DNA from: Tetrapyrgos nigripes | Taxonomy: Eukaryota; Basidiomycota; Agaricomycetes; Agaricales; Campanellaceae | Assembly (NCBI GenBank): GCA_013368315.1 | Contig: JAACJM010000146.1 | Span: forward strand, 148,703 to 212,702 | Direction: 5' to 3' | Length of the DNA stretch: 64,000 bases | In this document: piece by piece, positions 37,311 to 49,451 of the stretch | Layout: every line of letters begins with the position of its first letter | Position numbering within the stretch: the stretch's first letter is position 1 | Program-made: the position numbers and the translations under genes | The notes under the pieces: generated by a model | The model's input: the letters and a program-made list of their open reading frames with translations, nothing else | Databases searched by the model: none | Told to the model about the DNA's origin: nothing

Positions 37311-39377
37311 AATAGTTACTTTGCTTTTATCTGCTGCCTCTCCTTACTCGATATAGCCTGTGATGCATGTACATAATCTGAATTGACTGTCTTCAACCAC
37401 CATCATCCATTCCGCAAAAGCGAATCCAGACCCTCACACCATCTGTTCTCTTTAAAACTTCGTTTGTACACTCTCTTGATCTCCTTCAGCCTCTCTAGCA
37501 AGTCTTGTAGTGAGAAAAGCAACCCTCGTGTCTGTGTCGTCTACGACGTTGAGGAGACGTACTTTCAGTGGTCCTTCCGCGTCACACAGCCACATAAACG
37601 CCCACTCAATCACAGCGCTTGGAGTCACTGCTTGCAGATGCCTCGACCTCCCATCCAAATCTCTTCATTCAGGACCGGATTCTAGGGTTATTCAACCCTC
37701 AGAATCCAATGGTAATGGTTTCCAAGCTGCCGCAAGTCTTCCGGATGAGATATGCCCTATTTTCGGGTTTTGGGGTGGTAGAATTGGCTCTAACTTTCAA
37801 ATGCGAGGTGCATTCGCTCTGATTTTTTAATAGTCACATTCTCCTCATTAACTCAATCCTTTAGTGCTCCCGACTTCACAAATTCCCTCAACATTTCATC
37901 CTCTGCCATCTCCTTGACCTGATTTTATCATCCTGGACTCGTCTTTGCTTTGGATTTGGCACAAGGAGGGGTTGGTGGGATACCCAGTTGGATTGTTGGG
38001 ATAGTTTTATGGTGAGTCTGAAGGCTTTTATTCTGTTTTATTCTTCGCTTTTGGCTTTTGTTTCGCCTGCGCTACCTGTTTTACATGTTCATTCTTATTA
38101 TGGTTTCGGTTCCGTTCTTTTTTTGCTGGCTGCCCTTTTCCGCCCTAACCCTAAGGGAACAGTAACATAGGGCTATGTTATGGTGAAGATATAGGTAGAC
38201 CACGCTGTGTATTATCTATCTATCTATCTTCAACATCTACACAAGCGCCGCCTTCTCGCGCAGAATCACGCAATAGTCTATTTGACGGACAAGATGCTCA
38301 AGAATCCTCGACATCTTACAATGAAGTTATGGCCCAGTCTGATGACAACGACGAGGCAAATTCTGCTGATATTGCCAAGCTACTCAAGCCAAGACCAGGA
38401 TTAGGTCAAATGCATATCGGATCTCTGATATAATAAGAGACACGCAACTCTGAGGACTTTGTAACCTAACGCCCAAATCCCATACTCAATGAATACCCAA
38501 AATCCTCTCGTTAGCGCATTCTCATTCCCGCTGTTTCTCCTCTACTCCTCTGCTCCTCTGCTCCTTCCGTTGCTTTTAGTGTTGGATGTGTTATAACTGT
38601 GAATAACCCGTCTACCCCGTCAAAATCAAAGTGGAAATCGCGTTCGGATATCATGCTCCATTCTCGTACTCGTAGGTGTTCGCGTCTTTGACTAAAAGTA
38701 ATCCAGTCAGAAGGGGAAGTGGTCAGGGGGGTTAGTATCATATTGCGTCGTCATCCACCCAGCTCTTGGCGTCGTGAGCGTTAAGTGGGCGTCAGCGGCG
38801 GTGGACATACTACATAGTCAAATTCTAAAATATTAGCTTGACGACGAGCGTCTTCTAACTCAGGTATATGAACAATAGCAACTTCAGTCTCAAGACGCTT
38901 GTATATATACATAATCCGAGTCTTCATAGGCAAATACAGGATTTCTAAACTTCTTGAGAGGACCGACGCGTAAATCCCACGGCTTCTTTCTCCTTTCGCT
39001 ACCACCATCATCTCCATAGTGGACGTCGTGTGCTCCACAGAAACGCCTTCAGATTAACCTTATCTCGTCCGGAATGGTACAAATTAGTAGGTCTATCATC
39101 ATATGAACTTGAAGATACCTTTGGCCCGGTTCTAATCTCAGCTTCAGCTCTAACTCTGTTCAAGTTCTTCCACGCATCTACCCAGTCATACGACGAGCTG
39201 GCGTGCTACGGCAAAATAATAGCGAAAGCAGACGTCTTTCAAGGTTTGTGCCTCTTACTGCTCCATGCCATGTGAACTATGCTAATCAGTTTTTGTTTCC
39301 TTTAGGTTAAAAGCCAGCACGGGTGCGAATTTCCCCTTCCTTGGCTTCCAACTTCCTCTCTCTTGCTCTACAAGGTC
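37311..39377. other. Intergenic, with one repeat-family copy and weak coding-like patches
   Basis: A plus-strand patch at about 38240-38430 reads PPSRAESRNSLFDGQDAQES, then MAQSDDNDEANSADI and LLKPRPGLGQMHIGSLI before a stop. It looks like the 3' exon of a lost gene but cannot be assigned. The repeat copy at 37660-37900 is listed separately. Confidence 0.35.
37660..37900 (+). repeat. Dispersed copy of the 450-bp subtelomeric repeat family
   Basis: The stretch CTCTTCATTCAGGACCGGAT, then TCTAGGGTTATTCAACCCTC, a TTTTCGGGTTTTGGGGTG block and CTAACTTTCAAATGCGAGGT follows the same block order as the array at 56100-57420, with many substitutions. This is the only copy I see far from the terminal region. 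Confidence 0.6.
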
Positions 39378-42300
39378 ATGGCCGACACAGAAATGGTCCC
39401 GACATTCGCAGAAGATGAGAAAATCGACATCGCCGATGAGAAGGAAGAAACTGAGAAGATTGAGATCGGCAGAGATTTACTCGACGTGACGGACGTAGGG
39501 GAAGTCTTCGCTGAAGGGCCACGTCTAATTGACCTTGAGGAAAATGACAAGGAACGTCCAATTAGTACGTGATATTACAGTATCCATTTCCCTAGTATCG
39601 TTACTGACTGTGGATTATCCTCGCAGAGACCGACACTGACTACTCCATGCGGCTTATCTCTCTTGAAGACGACCCAAGTCTACGTATCAACCTTCAGGAT
39701 GTGGTTCTTAGGCCTCGGACTAGCATGCTTCGGTGCAGTCCTCGGACAAATCTTCGTGAGTATATCCTTGTGGCGCTTCATATGACAAGTGGCTAATAAT
39801 ATGCTATCTTAGTACTTCCGCCCACAGACGGTGAGTGCTAGTTCATCCTTACTACTATCCATTAATCTCCCCAGTAGATCGCCGTCAGTTCTCTCTTCCT
39901 ACAGGTTTGTTCAACATTGTCCTTTTTTGTCTTTTGCTCTCAAATACCTTCCAAGATCATATCCTTCATATTTGGCAAGGTACGCTTTTACCGGAACCGC
40001 TTATCTTCACTTACTTTTTGTTTATTTTAGGTCCTCGAAGAGATTGTTCCTGGCCCTAGCGAAACAGCTTGCATCAAGACTCGGAATAACCGGTTCTGGA
40101 GGTTCATGAACCACGGTCCATTTAGTGCGTTTTATCTCTCTTCATCTTCCCTTCTCAGTCCTCAACTATACGTAATACTTTCAACAGATCTCAAAGAACA
40201 CGTCTCAATCACTATCATGGCCTCAACCGCCTCCACCTCAGCTTTGGCCATTAGTATCTTCGCAAGTCAAGATCTCTATTACCACATCAGACCGAACGCT
40301 GGAGTGGGAATCTTCACGTACGTCCGTCCGACTTTAGTACAACACATCTGCCCTATCGGCCAATCCCAAGCTGACAAGCCTATTTTCCGACCCATTATTA
40401 GGTTGATCGCTTCCCAGCTGATTGGGTATGGAATGGCCGGTGAGTCGTGTGGCTCCACAACGTCGGTTACTAAAACTTATCTGTTCTTGTTCCTTTTTCC
40501 TCGTTTACCCCACATTCGTAGTCTATTCACAATTAATGCCTACAGTCCAGCTATTCGATGATCTCCACAGAGGGCAAGATGCAATTATGCAGAAGAAGCG
40601 TTTGAGATTCTTTTGGATTCTTTTTATTGGGATCTTCGTATGGGAATGGTTTCCTGTGAGTGTGATATAGAAGTTTTGGCGCAATTTTGCTTCTTTCTTT
40701 CACTTCCGAATTGCTGATGTGATGGGTCTACTATGAATGCAGGAATACATCGCACCGTGAGTTTGATTTTCCCCGACGTCCGTTTCTGTACTGATTTCTG
40801 AATATATCCAACCCATTACACTCACCGGTATAAGCATATTCTACTTAGCTGACCAGAAAAGCGCCTGGGTGTCTAGGATCTTTGGTACGTACTTATATAC
40901 ACCTTCCTCCTTCTTTGGCAATTGCGCTGATGATCAATCCACAGGTGGGACTTCCAACAACGAAGGTTTGGGCATGTTTTCCATCTGCTTTGACTGGGCG
41001 TACGTCGGTTCAGGCGGCGGCACCATTGGCACGTTGGTTCGTACCTTTTAGTTTTCCGATTTGGAGCCCGAGTTATCTGACTAATAAATGATAGTTCACT
41101 CCTTTATCCACCATGCTCTCTCTTTACGGCGTATGCGCCGTTTGCATGTATGTTTTCTCTGGTTCGTGGCCTTATATATGATTAAGCTGAACGAATCACT
41201 CAGACTCGCCTTCTGCGCTTGCTATTCTGCCATTGCTTGAAACGCCCAAAACTTTCCATTCCTTTCTCAGCTACTGTATTATCAGAATGGTGGCTGTTTG
41301 ATTTTATCGTATGATTAACCTAAGCGTTAATAGTATAATATCTACAGGAACCGAGTACGACCAACTTGCCATCTTGAACGACGATTTTACGCTCAATTTT
41401 GAGAAACTGGAAGAACAGGTCAGATCAGATTCTCCTATGCGCACAAGACGTTTGCTTACTGTATTCCATAGGGCCTTCCATGGTATGCTGGGGCGCAGCT
41501 ATTGTACCTTCTTCATCGTACTATCTACATCGGAGGTTCGTTCTTCAGAAGAACTCCAAGTAGAGATTCTATTCGCTAACGATCCTTAGCTGCGATCACA
41601 CATTTCTTCATCTGGCATTGGGGAACGATCTATAAAATCCTCAAGAACTATTGGGTATGTAGTAGTCCCATCTCTCGAATTGGATTTTTTTTTCACCATC
41701 CTTCCCTTGCCAGACTGAAGAATGCCAAGACCCTCATTATCGCAAGATGAAAGTTTGCAAAGAGATCACCAACTGGGCTTACTTTGGTATTTTCGTGGTT
41801 TGTTTGGCTTTGGCGATTGGCCTAGCTTATGCAGCAAAGTCAGGATTACCAGCTTGGGCCCTGATTATCGCTGTACGCGACTGTAGGGTACGCTCCGAAC
41901 ATTCAGAACTTGATGCAGGTATGTAGTTGCAATCTTAACTACTCGATCTCTGAAGATCCTAATATCCATTCCTTTCAGATGCTTGGAGGTGCTCTAGTCC
42001 CTGGAAAGCCCGTCGCCAACATGTACTTTACGCTGTGCGGAGAGAACCCAATATTACAGGCTCTTGCATTACTCGGAGACTTGAAGATGGTTTGTCTACC
42101 TGTACATCCTGAGTCCGGCATCGATTGATTCACAAAGGTTCGATAGGGACAATACACTAAAATCCCTCCTCGTGTAACGTTCATGTTACAGATGGCAGGC
42201 ACCATCGTTGTAAGTGCCTCTTTGCTCGACCGCTCGGGAGCATGCCTACATAATGATTACAGGGAGGAATTCTAAACTTCATCATCGTGACGGTGCATTT

Positions 42301-42965
42301 TTTGATTTTTCTGAAACGAAACTTGATTAATGCTTTACCTCTACTTAAAGACTGTAATGAACCCTCAACACCCTGTTCTCCTGGACCTTCAAGGAACAAA
42401 TGTATGGTCAGGTCAGCAAGTCCAGTCCTACAACAGTGCCGCAGTTGCCTAGGGTGCTCTCGGAAAGCCGCTTTATGCTACTGGGACACGATACGGAGTA
42501 AGCTACTGTGTAGTATCGTTTCATCGAATATTCATATCTTACATGATTGTTGTTGTTGACCTGCAGTTCGTGCCATACATGCTTCTCGTTGGCTTAGGCG
42601 TTCCTATTCCATTCTGGCTGGCCCACAAGCGATGGCCAAAAGTTGGATTCAACTACGTCTTCACACAGATTCTCGTTGGTCAGTACTCACATATCTTCAC
42701 TCCTGACTCCATGAATACTGAGATGTCTATACATGTAGCCGAACTTGGATTCCTGAGCGTCGGTATCAATTCTAGCGTCTTCACGACCTTCGTCATCTCT
42801 GTCTTCTCTCAGTACTACTTGCGAAAATATCGTGCAACTTGGTTCCGAAAGTACAAGTACGTCCATTATCTGATCAATATCTGAAAAGGTTCTTCGCCGG
42901 AAAAGTGGGATACACGACTTTGGCCTGTTTGGGAACGTCTCTCGTAGGTACCTGCGAGATTTGAT
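39378..42965 (+). pseudogene. OPT-family oligopeptide transporter pseudogene
   Basis: Members of this family are plasma-membrane proton-coupled importers of small peptides with many membrane segments. Seen in order: acidic N-terminus MADTEMVPTFAEDEKIDIAD; FRMWFLGLGLACFGAVLGQI; FWRFMNHGPFNLKEHVSITI with MASTASTSALAISIFA; SQLMPTVQLFDDLHRGQDAI; FFWILFIGIFVWEWFPEYIA; NEGLGMFSICFDWAYVGSGG; TEYDQLAILNDDFTLNFEKL; HYRKMKVCKEITNWAYFGI; MLGGALVPGKPVANMYFTLC; VPYMLLVGLGVPIPFWLAHK; SQYYLRKYRATWFRKYKY. Breaks: a frameshift near 39685, TGA at 41238-41240, a deletion/frameshift near 41870, TAG at 42450-42452, and loss of the last membrane segment. Both stops replace a conserved Trp codon. More than a dozen short introns are still recognisable, so the decay is fairly recent. 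Confidence 0.85.
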
Positions 42966-45928
42966 AGAAGGACGAAGATGAGCAGGAGAGTCGGCGAATG
43001 AAACTCGGGAGACACGGGATGCGGCGAGAGCGTTGGAGTGCGCTAGTACTCAACCATCTCGGGAACGGTGATCGGAACACTAATTCCTGCTTGACCATGT
43101 CCTTCGGTGAAGTAGACAATGACAAATGGTACCAAAGGAAAAGGAAGCTCTGGGGTCGCCTTTGCCACTAATAGCCATGGAGTGATAGATAGCAGCTTGA
43201 TCACCAGCGGCGGATATGGATGTAACGGCTCTAAAATAGCCGTGAGGGGTGGTGAGTCTATCTCTTCTTGCTTCGTGCCCAAATCTCCAAATAAACCCGT
43301 TCTATAGCAGAGAATACGAGGTAGGGAACCGAGTGACCATAGCAGGAAAGCAGAGGATGCCAACGAGCCAGTGGGATGTGTCAGATCTGAGATTGTCCAC
43401 CGTCGTTTTCAAGGTTTGGAAACGTAAGGAGCGGTGGCCAGAGGGGTTCTCAAACGTACACGTAGCCCATATCTTTTCAAACCCATATTCGAATAGCTGG
43501 ATACTGTACTTCGTGCAGTATAAATTGACGAAGACTGCTGTTGGGTGTAAGCGTGATAAAAATTGAAGCCGGCCCTCAAGTAAAAACCAGCGCGTTGACG
43601 TCATTTGCGCGCCTTTCATCCCAAACGTCCATCTCGACGTTGGCCAATTCGGTGAGTCTTTTATTCTTCTTATTTGTTGTTTACTGTACGCTTGACTATG
43701 AAACAGAGACACATCACTATGCAATCTGCAGTCCGTTGTTAGTGGTATTCTCACATCAGGTGCGTTACCGTAGTTGCGTCTCTGTCTGCTCTTTCTGACT
43801 CCTTACATATGTCCAATCCGCCTACGCATTAACACAAGGACAAGAGTCAGACTCAGAACTACGGTTTGAGGAGTGTGTTTGGGGTGACTGTACGATGGTC
43901 TCCTACGGACATTGCGCAAGGAATCGATAGTCGTTCGGGCGATATATGGTGAGTCTCTTCAGAGTCTTTCTGCCTGGTTTTCGTCTTCTTTCTTTCTTTT
44001 TACGTTCTAGCGCTCGAGAGTTCCTCAGTTCCCTTCTTCGTTCTCTTGCTTTACTTATTTTATTCTTGCTTTATTCTCGCCGTTCTCCATTCTCCCTTCC
44101 ATTCTATGGTCTATACCCATACCTGTCCTCGTCTATGCGTAAACTGCCTACCGGCATCCCCATTCATATCTTGTCTTCTCCTTCATATACTTATCGTCTA
44201 CCTTGTATTCGTTCTTATCTGCCATTCCGTTTTGTCTTGTTTCCATTTTTCTTCCCCCTTTTACTTTTCCCTTTTCTATGTTGGAACTTGGCGTTTCGTT
44301 ATTCTTTCCTTTTCCCTCCTTCTATCTTTCTTTATTCTCATTGTCTACAGCGTATACTAACCAAACCTCACTCTTCTTGCTCTGATCTGCTCTCCGTCTC
44401 ACTCCTCACCACCTTTGTGACATATCTCCCTCCCACTCTGACTCTCAAATACCAACCAAGGTCCAACGCAGCACCTATAGTTACCTCTCCTCGATCTCCC
44501 AGCACTAATCCCCCAAAAAGCAAGAAGTCAAAAATCTTACGGGGCTTCGCTGTCGGCCTCTACTCGTTAATAGGAGTCAGGTTTGTTGACGTTTGGGGGT
44601 AATCTGGATGTGTATTGGCTTGGATTAGATGGGTTGTTACATTCTTTTCTTTTATTTTCCTTCATCACTTTCATCTTCATATCCTCATCCTCGTCCTCGT
44701 CCTCATTGTCTCGTTCCATTCCCGGCCATGCCTTAGTGTTCATCGATGTATCTTCGAACCCTTTAAAATTCTCTTGGTCTTAATCTTGTCTTGTTTCTCC
44801 ACGTTTCTCAGTTTCTTTGTCGTGGGCTGTTGGTGTGTTGGTGTTTAACTCCGGTCTTTCATAGCCCGTCACTTGTCTTTGAGTCGCTTTCTTTCCCAAT
44901 TTCTCATTTCTCATTATTATCGTTGTCTTCTCTTCTCTAATGATTAGACTCCATCTAACCTGACTCTTGACCTTTTTACTTTTTCCTTTATCCAGGCTCT
45001 TTCTCATCTTTGTCCAATATCGGGCTCTTTAGGTGGGATGCAAGGGAGTAGTGGGAAGAGTTGGGGTCTCAATACGGCTCGAGATGTATGAAGTAAAGGT
45101 GGGGGAAAGCGAGACTCGAAGAGGTAGTACGAGGGAGGACATGGTTAGTTGCTCGTTGGAAGCTCGTTGGTTAGATGGCACTCGGTACGTAATCTTGCTT
45201 CTCATAAAACCTCACTAAGTCTCACCTCTCAGGACGACGATTCATACATTGACATCTCGACGTCTCGATATCCTCCTCCCTTCCCTTTCCCGGTCGCAAC
45301 AGAGACACATCCTTCCAATCAGTCTTCCTCTTCGAACTTTTTCTTCCCCACTGGACTACGGATTTGACTCACCCCCAAATCTATCTACCGTCGTCCTCAC
45401 GTTGTGTTAATGCTCAGGACCATATAGGCTTTAGCAGCGGAAATAAACACACCGTAGAAACCTATCTATTCATCCTCCAATTAGGGATTTCCCATACTTG
45501 TAGACATTTAAAGTCGTGAGTTGCTGCTATGCAAATGTGTAACGGTTCGTTACCATATTAGTATTATCTATATCTTTTATCTATTTTCCCACGATGGACA
45601 GTACTTAAGCTCGGTAGCTACGTAGTCCTAACCCATCTTTACTCTCACTACAATCATCTCTCGACTCGCCTTACGCGCCTGTACCTTCGCCCTCGGGCAA
45701 GAATAAACCTCCGTCTGGATTTACTCAGGCCCTAGGCCCTTCGCGAGAACCCCTGCTTTACACTTTTTTAAATCCTCGGTATCTTGTTCATAGGAACTCG
45801 AAGCACGGTGCTCATAGACGAGTACTTTTACCGCCCGTAGATTTAAGGACCCTGTTAAAGGTCTCTTTAACTTTTAATACCATTGTAGGCTAGATTATCT
45901 AGCCTCTTACGTACTTAGATTAAGTATA
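42966..45928. other. Mostly non-coding; pyrimidine-rich tract and unassigned coding-like patches
   Basis: 43950-44340 and 44640-44980 are strongly C+T-rich on the plus strand, which keeps reading frames open by composition. Coding-like patches: minus 43560-43310 (TAVFVNLYCTKYSIQLFEYG; TLKTTVDNLRSDTSHWLVGI) and plus 43870-43945 (VFGVTVRWSPTDIAQGIDSR). The two strands conflict and neither is recognised. 45380-45930 is the leader of the Gypsy gag and may contain a degenerate LTR, but no partner copy is present. Confidence 0.4.
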
Positions 45929-47450
45929 GTGTCTCGACGACATATCACCCGGTCTCAACTCATTACAGACCGTCTTGAAAATTTTATTCAACTCCCATTT
46001 CACCTACAATCTATCTCTCCGCCTCTCACTCCAATTATGAGTACAACACAGACATCCAAGAGTACGACAGCGACTCAAAATGTGTACTCTCACACTGGAA
46101 TTATGCCATCAACGTCTAATGCTGGCTCCAGTCGACGCCAGTCGACTTCAACAGTCACGAGCCAATCACGAATTCCACGCCCTACTCGACCCACTTCAAC
46201 GAGGAACAATTCCCGAGAGGAAAGCAACATAGCTGGACCGTCCAGACGTACATTGTCTGCGACTAATAGTCTATTTGATGAGCCTTCAACTTCAACCGAA
46301 AAGATTGAAGGAAGAAAAGGAAAGGAAAAGGCAATGGATTCCAATCCCGCAGATCCTGTATCTAGACCGGGGTCCGCTCACTCTCAGCGTTCTCAATCGT
46401 CCGAGAACCGTATCAAGGAACAAGCAAATAGCCTTTGCTTGAGATACTTCTTACAAATGTTAAGAAATGAAGATCTCACCAATTTTAGTCATTCGAACAT
46501 AGTACCGGATCAACGGATCCTCGAAACCACAAGTGGACGGATATACTACGTTAATCAACCGGATTTCCGTATACCCGCACCTCCACCCGACGCAGACCAG
46601 ATTGCTACATTGAGAGCACTGTATCCGGCCCCATTCTCTGAGGAAGATACAGTAAGACAGAACAGCAAATCCAAGAAAAAACAGCGCGCCAGATCCAAGC
46701 CATCATGGAACAGATTAGGACGTGGAGCTGCGATTAGAGGCCATATGCAGCGGGATAGATACCCTCACATGCATAGGTCACTACGGTCTGATCCTGAATC
46801 GTCGGATAATTTTTTCCGATAACAACGATTTTAGTAGAGCGCCCAGATTCGGAAAGGGTAGAAATTTGCCCCACAACCGGAACGGTGGCTCACCGCCATA
46901 TGGGTCGGATCCATCGGGAAGTGATGGAGATAATAGTCTACCTCCATCGTCTCAGGATGACGAGATATCGCTAAATAACAACGATGACTATCCCAAACCC
47001 CCAAAACCAGCAGTTTTTGGTAGAACCCGCTACTCATCAGTAGACAGAACCTTCAACGAAAGAGAAACATTCTCATATGACCCTACTCCTCGTACTGAAG
47101 AGGAAGTAATGAGGGCCTGCTTCAGATCAATTGAAGAGTTGATCATAAAACAACTCCACGGGCCGCCGATTGGAGGAAATACCAATGTGCAAAAGACTAT
47201 TCTACAGTCGATCCCCAAGCCCGATAAATATACTGGTGAAGGCAATGATTTTGTTGCCTTTGATACATGGGTAAGAGATCTCGTACGATGGTTTAACATC
47301 GCTGATCTCTGTGGTCCTGAAGTACGCTATAGTTACAGTCGAAAACAATATGTTCTCACACCTGTAGACATTCAAAGAACAAATGCTACTGGTTCGTTCC
47401 TTAAAGGCCCTGCTCATCAGTGGTTCCTTGACGATGTGGAACATATCCCA
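45929..47450 (+). pseudogene. Ty3/Gypsy gag, one frameshift, 3'-truncated
   Basis: The N-terminal part (45929-46822) is Ser/Thr/Pro-rich with KGKEKAM and helix SLCLRYFLQMLRNEDLTNF. The frame then shifts by one base inside a run of six T at 46809-46814; reading on in the next frame gives DNNDFSRAPRFGKGRNLP, acidic linker text, and the capsid region QSIPKPDKYTGEGNDFVAFD, TWVRDLVRWFNIADLCGPEV and GSFLKGPAHQWFLDDVEHIP, which is the typical Agaricomycete Gypsy Gag core. Similarity stops at about 47450, where the URC1 fragment region begins. No pol follows. With the T-run corrected the gag would be one long frame, so the element may have been recent before truncation. Confidence 0.75.
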
Positions 47451-47547
47451 ATGGGTAATAGCCCTATGCTTATTCTTTCACGCACTTCCACACTCGTTTA
47501 TGTTTCCTACTTTTTTTTGCCGCATATATTCACTCCTTCATACACAG

Positions 47548-47694
47548 ACTATCTCATCCCACCCGAGTCCTGCGTCGAAATTGATGCCAAGGTTGCCAGT
47601 GGGTATTTCTCTTCTCGGAAAGACAGAAAGGAGCTTATGCCGGACAAGTTACGGAAGACGGTCGGATGAGAGGAGGTGGGACATTGAACGCTGA
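47548..47694 (+). pseudogene. C-terminal exon of a URC1-type GTP cyclohydrolase II-like gene, displaced
   Basis: After an intron-like tract ending in CAG at 47545-47547, the sequence reads DYLIPPESCVEIDAKVASGYF, and in a shifted frame SDERRWDIER before a stop at 47692-47694. This fits the C-terminus of URC1 proteins (IPP.S.VEIDAK..AGYF ... GR.W.DIE). The rest of such a gene lies 1.8 kb away on the opposite strand, so this exon has been inverted relative to its body. Confidence 0.65.
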
Positions 47695-49451
47695 GTTGAT
47701 GACTCTACATCTTGCAATAAGACTAGTACACAAATTCATTATCCCGAAGAATTTGACGCTACAGCAACATGTAGTACTTTACTAGAAGGTGTACACAGGC
47801 CGTAGCACGAGTAGGTAGCTTCAAAATTAGAGGTGGAGAACCCAGTCATTCGATGGTTGGTCGAACTATTATGGGTATGATTGACATTTAAATTAAATCT
47901 AAAGGAAATGCATAGTTGAATTCGATAATGCTTACATCAAGGCTCTTGACGTTGTCGGTGTCGGTTGGAGTGCATTCGACATCCTGCGTACCTGCGTACC
48001 TGTCCTAATATGACACGGGCTGTATACCCCCATACGGCCTAGGCTTCCCTATTAGGCAAACCAAAATCAAATGAGCAGCAGGTTTCTCCGTTTCCTTCGC
48101 CACTAAAACCAAAGTCCCGGAAGGAGACGCTCGGCTCCACCTCCTTGGCTAAAAAGGAAAAGAGGTGACATCAACTACAAGGATCATTCTGATGAATCTG
48201 ATGATGGCAAGGACAACGGGCACTGAAGGAAGGGTGACTTAGGTTTCCATTTTTTTTGTATTTTGTTTGTAACGATCGTCTTGGTCCGTAGTCCGCAGTA
48301 CGTTTCATACTTCTTACTAGACTCGTCCCCATCTGTGCTCACATAAGGGATGAGCGCAATCACCAACCAACTGGTATCGTTCGTTGGCGCTTAGGACCCC
48401 TGGCCGTGGGAGCGGGGACTTGTAAATATTTTCGTTCGCTCTCCAAGCGAGCGTAGAGTCGAGGTCTACTATCCTCATTACATCGAAACTTTAAATACTT
48501 CAGCTTTCTTCCTGCATTCTAGAGTATTGTTTTAAGTTACACAAAGCCAATAAGTTTAATTCTACGATGCTAAGGACCGGGATTGGGGTGCAAGCCATGA
48601 TATCCATACGGATATTGAAGCAAGTAATGTCCTGGCCCGTATGGTCCATTTGGCAGGTAGACTGTTGGTGGAGGTACTGGAGACATGGTTTGGACGGGTA
48701 GGGGTACGGGTACAGTCAAAAATACCCGCGGTATACCCCTGCAGTTCACTAGACATTAGAGGGATGGCTCTCGAATACAGTTTAATTATATCACGGGCCT
48801 ACTTTGGTACTATAGCATGTTTTGAAAGGGTATATGATGGACGCAGAGGCAGAAAAGAGCTTTCTTTGAGATAGGGGCAGAAGAGAGAAACAAAAATTTT
48901 TGCAAGTCCCCGCTCCCACGGCCAGGGGTCCTAAGCACCAACGAAAGATACCAGCCGTTTGTGAGAACCCTTGTCGGGGTTTGAAGCAGAACGGATGGGA
49001 CCGAGCCTAACTTCTTACTTCCTCTCACTGATCGCCCATATCTTTAAATCCGCCGTCTCTGGCCTCGCGACCCTGAAGGAACTGAGCTGTACCCCGCTTC
49101 CTACAGATTTGGAAAACGCGCCTCCAATGCACACGAAGTGTGGAGTGCTAATTCTTACGGGTTATTTCTGACCCAAAGTATGCCTCCAAACCCTGTGTAG
49201 ATGGCTCCAGTTTCAGTGAGCAAGATGGCGGGGTTCTGTAAAGATATTGGTGAGGTGGATTTGGCGAAGGCAGAACTAGAGGAGGTAGAGTTGGAGGCGA
49301 ATCCGAAAATTAGAGATGGGCCGATGTCAGAAGGATCTGGTGGCAGAGAGATTCGGCAACCTGAGCGGGACGTGAAGGTGTTAGTGCAAGAGTTGACGGT
49401 CTTTAGTCAATGTTACACGCGTCTTGGTTGTCGAGTTGGACTATGTATCTA
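47695..49451. other. Rearranged spacer between the two parts of the URC1 pseudogene
   Basis: Holds the inverted-repeat pair at 48371-48954 and no supported gene. On the minus strand, about 48690-48570 reads MSPVPPPTVYLPNGPYGPGH with YLLQYPYGYHGLHPNPGP, a proline/tyrosine-rich short frame of unknown meaning. A plus-strand frame at 49201-49452 (AGFCKDIGEVDLAKAELEEV) is unassigned. Confidence 0.4.
48371..48954. repeat. Inverted repeat pair (fold-back or MITE-like, 584 bp)
   Basis: The left arm, 48371-48434, starts CTGGTATCGTTCGTTGG and includes GACCCCTGGCCGTGGGAGCG. The right arm, 48891-48954, is its reverse complement with a handful of differences and ends AAGATACCAG. The arms are about 64 bp and the interior about 455 bp without coding sequence. 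No target duplication is evident at the outer edges. Confidence 0.75.

Noticed and set aside
43946..44602. 218-codon plus-strand frame rich in Phe/Leu/Ser
   Set aside because: The strand is extremely pyrimidine-rich, which removes stop codons; the hydrophobic composition is a by-product and splice-like sites within suggest intron or spacer.
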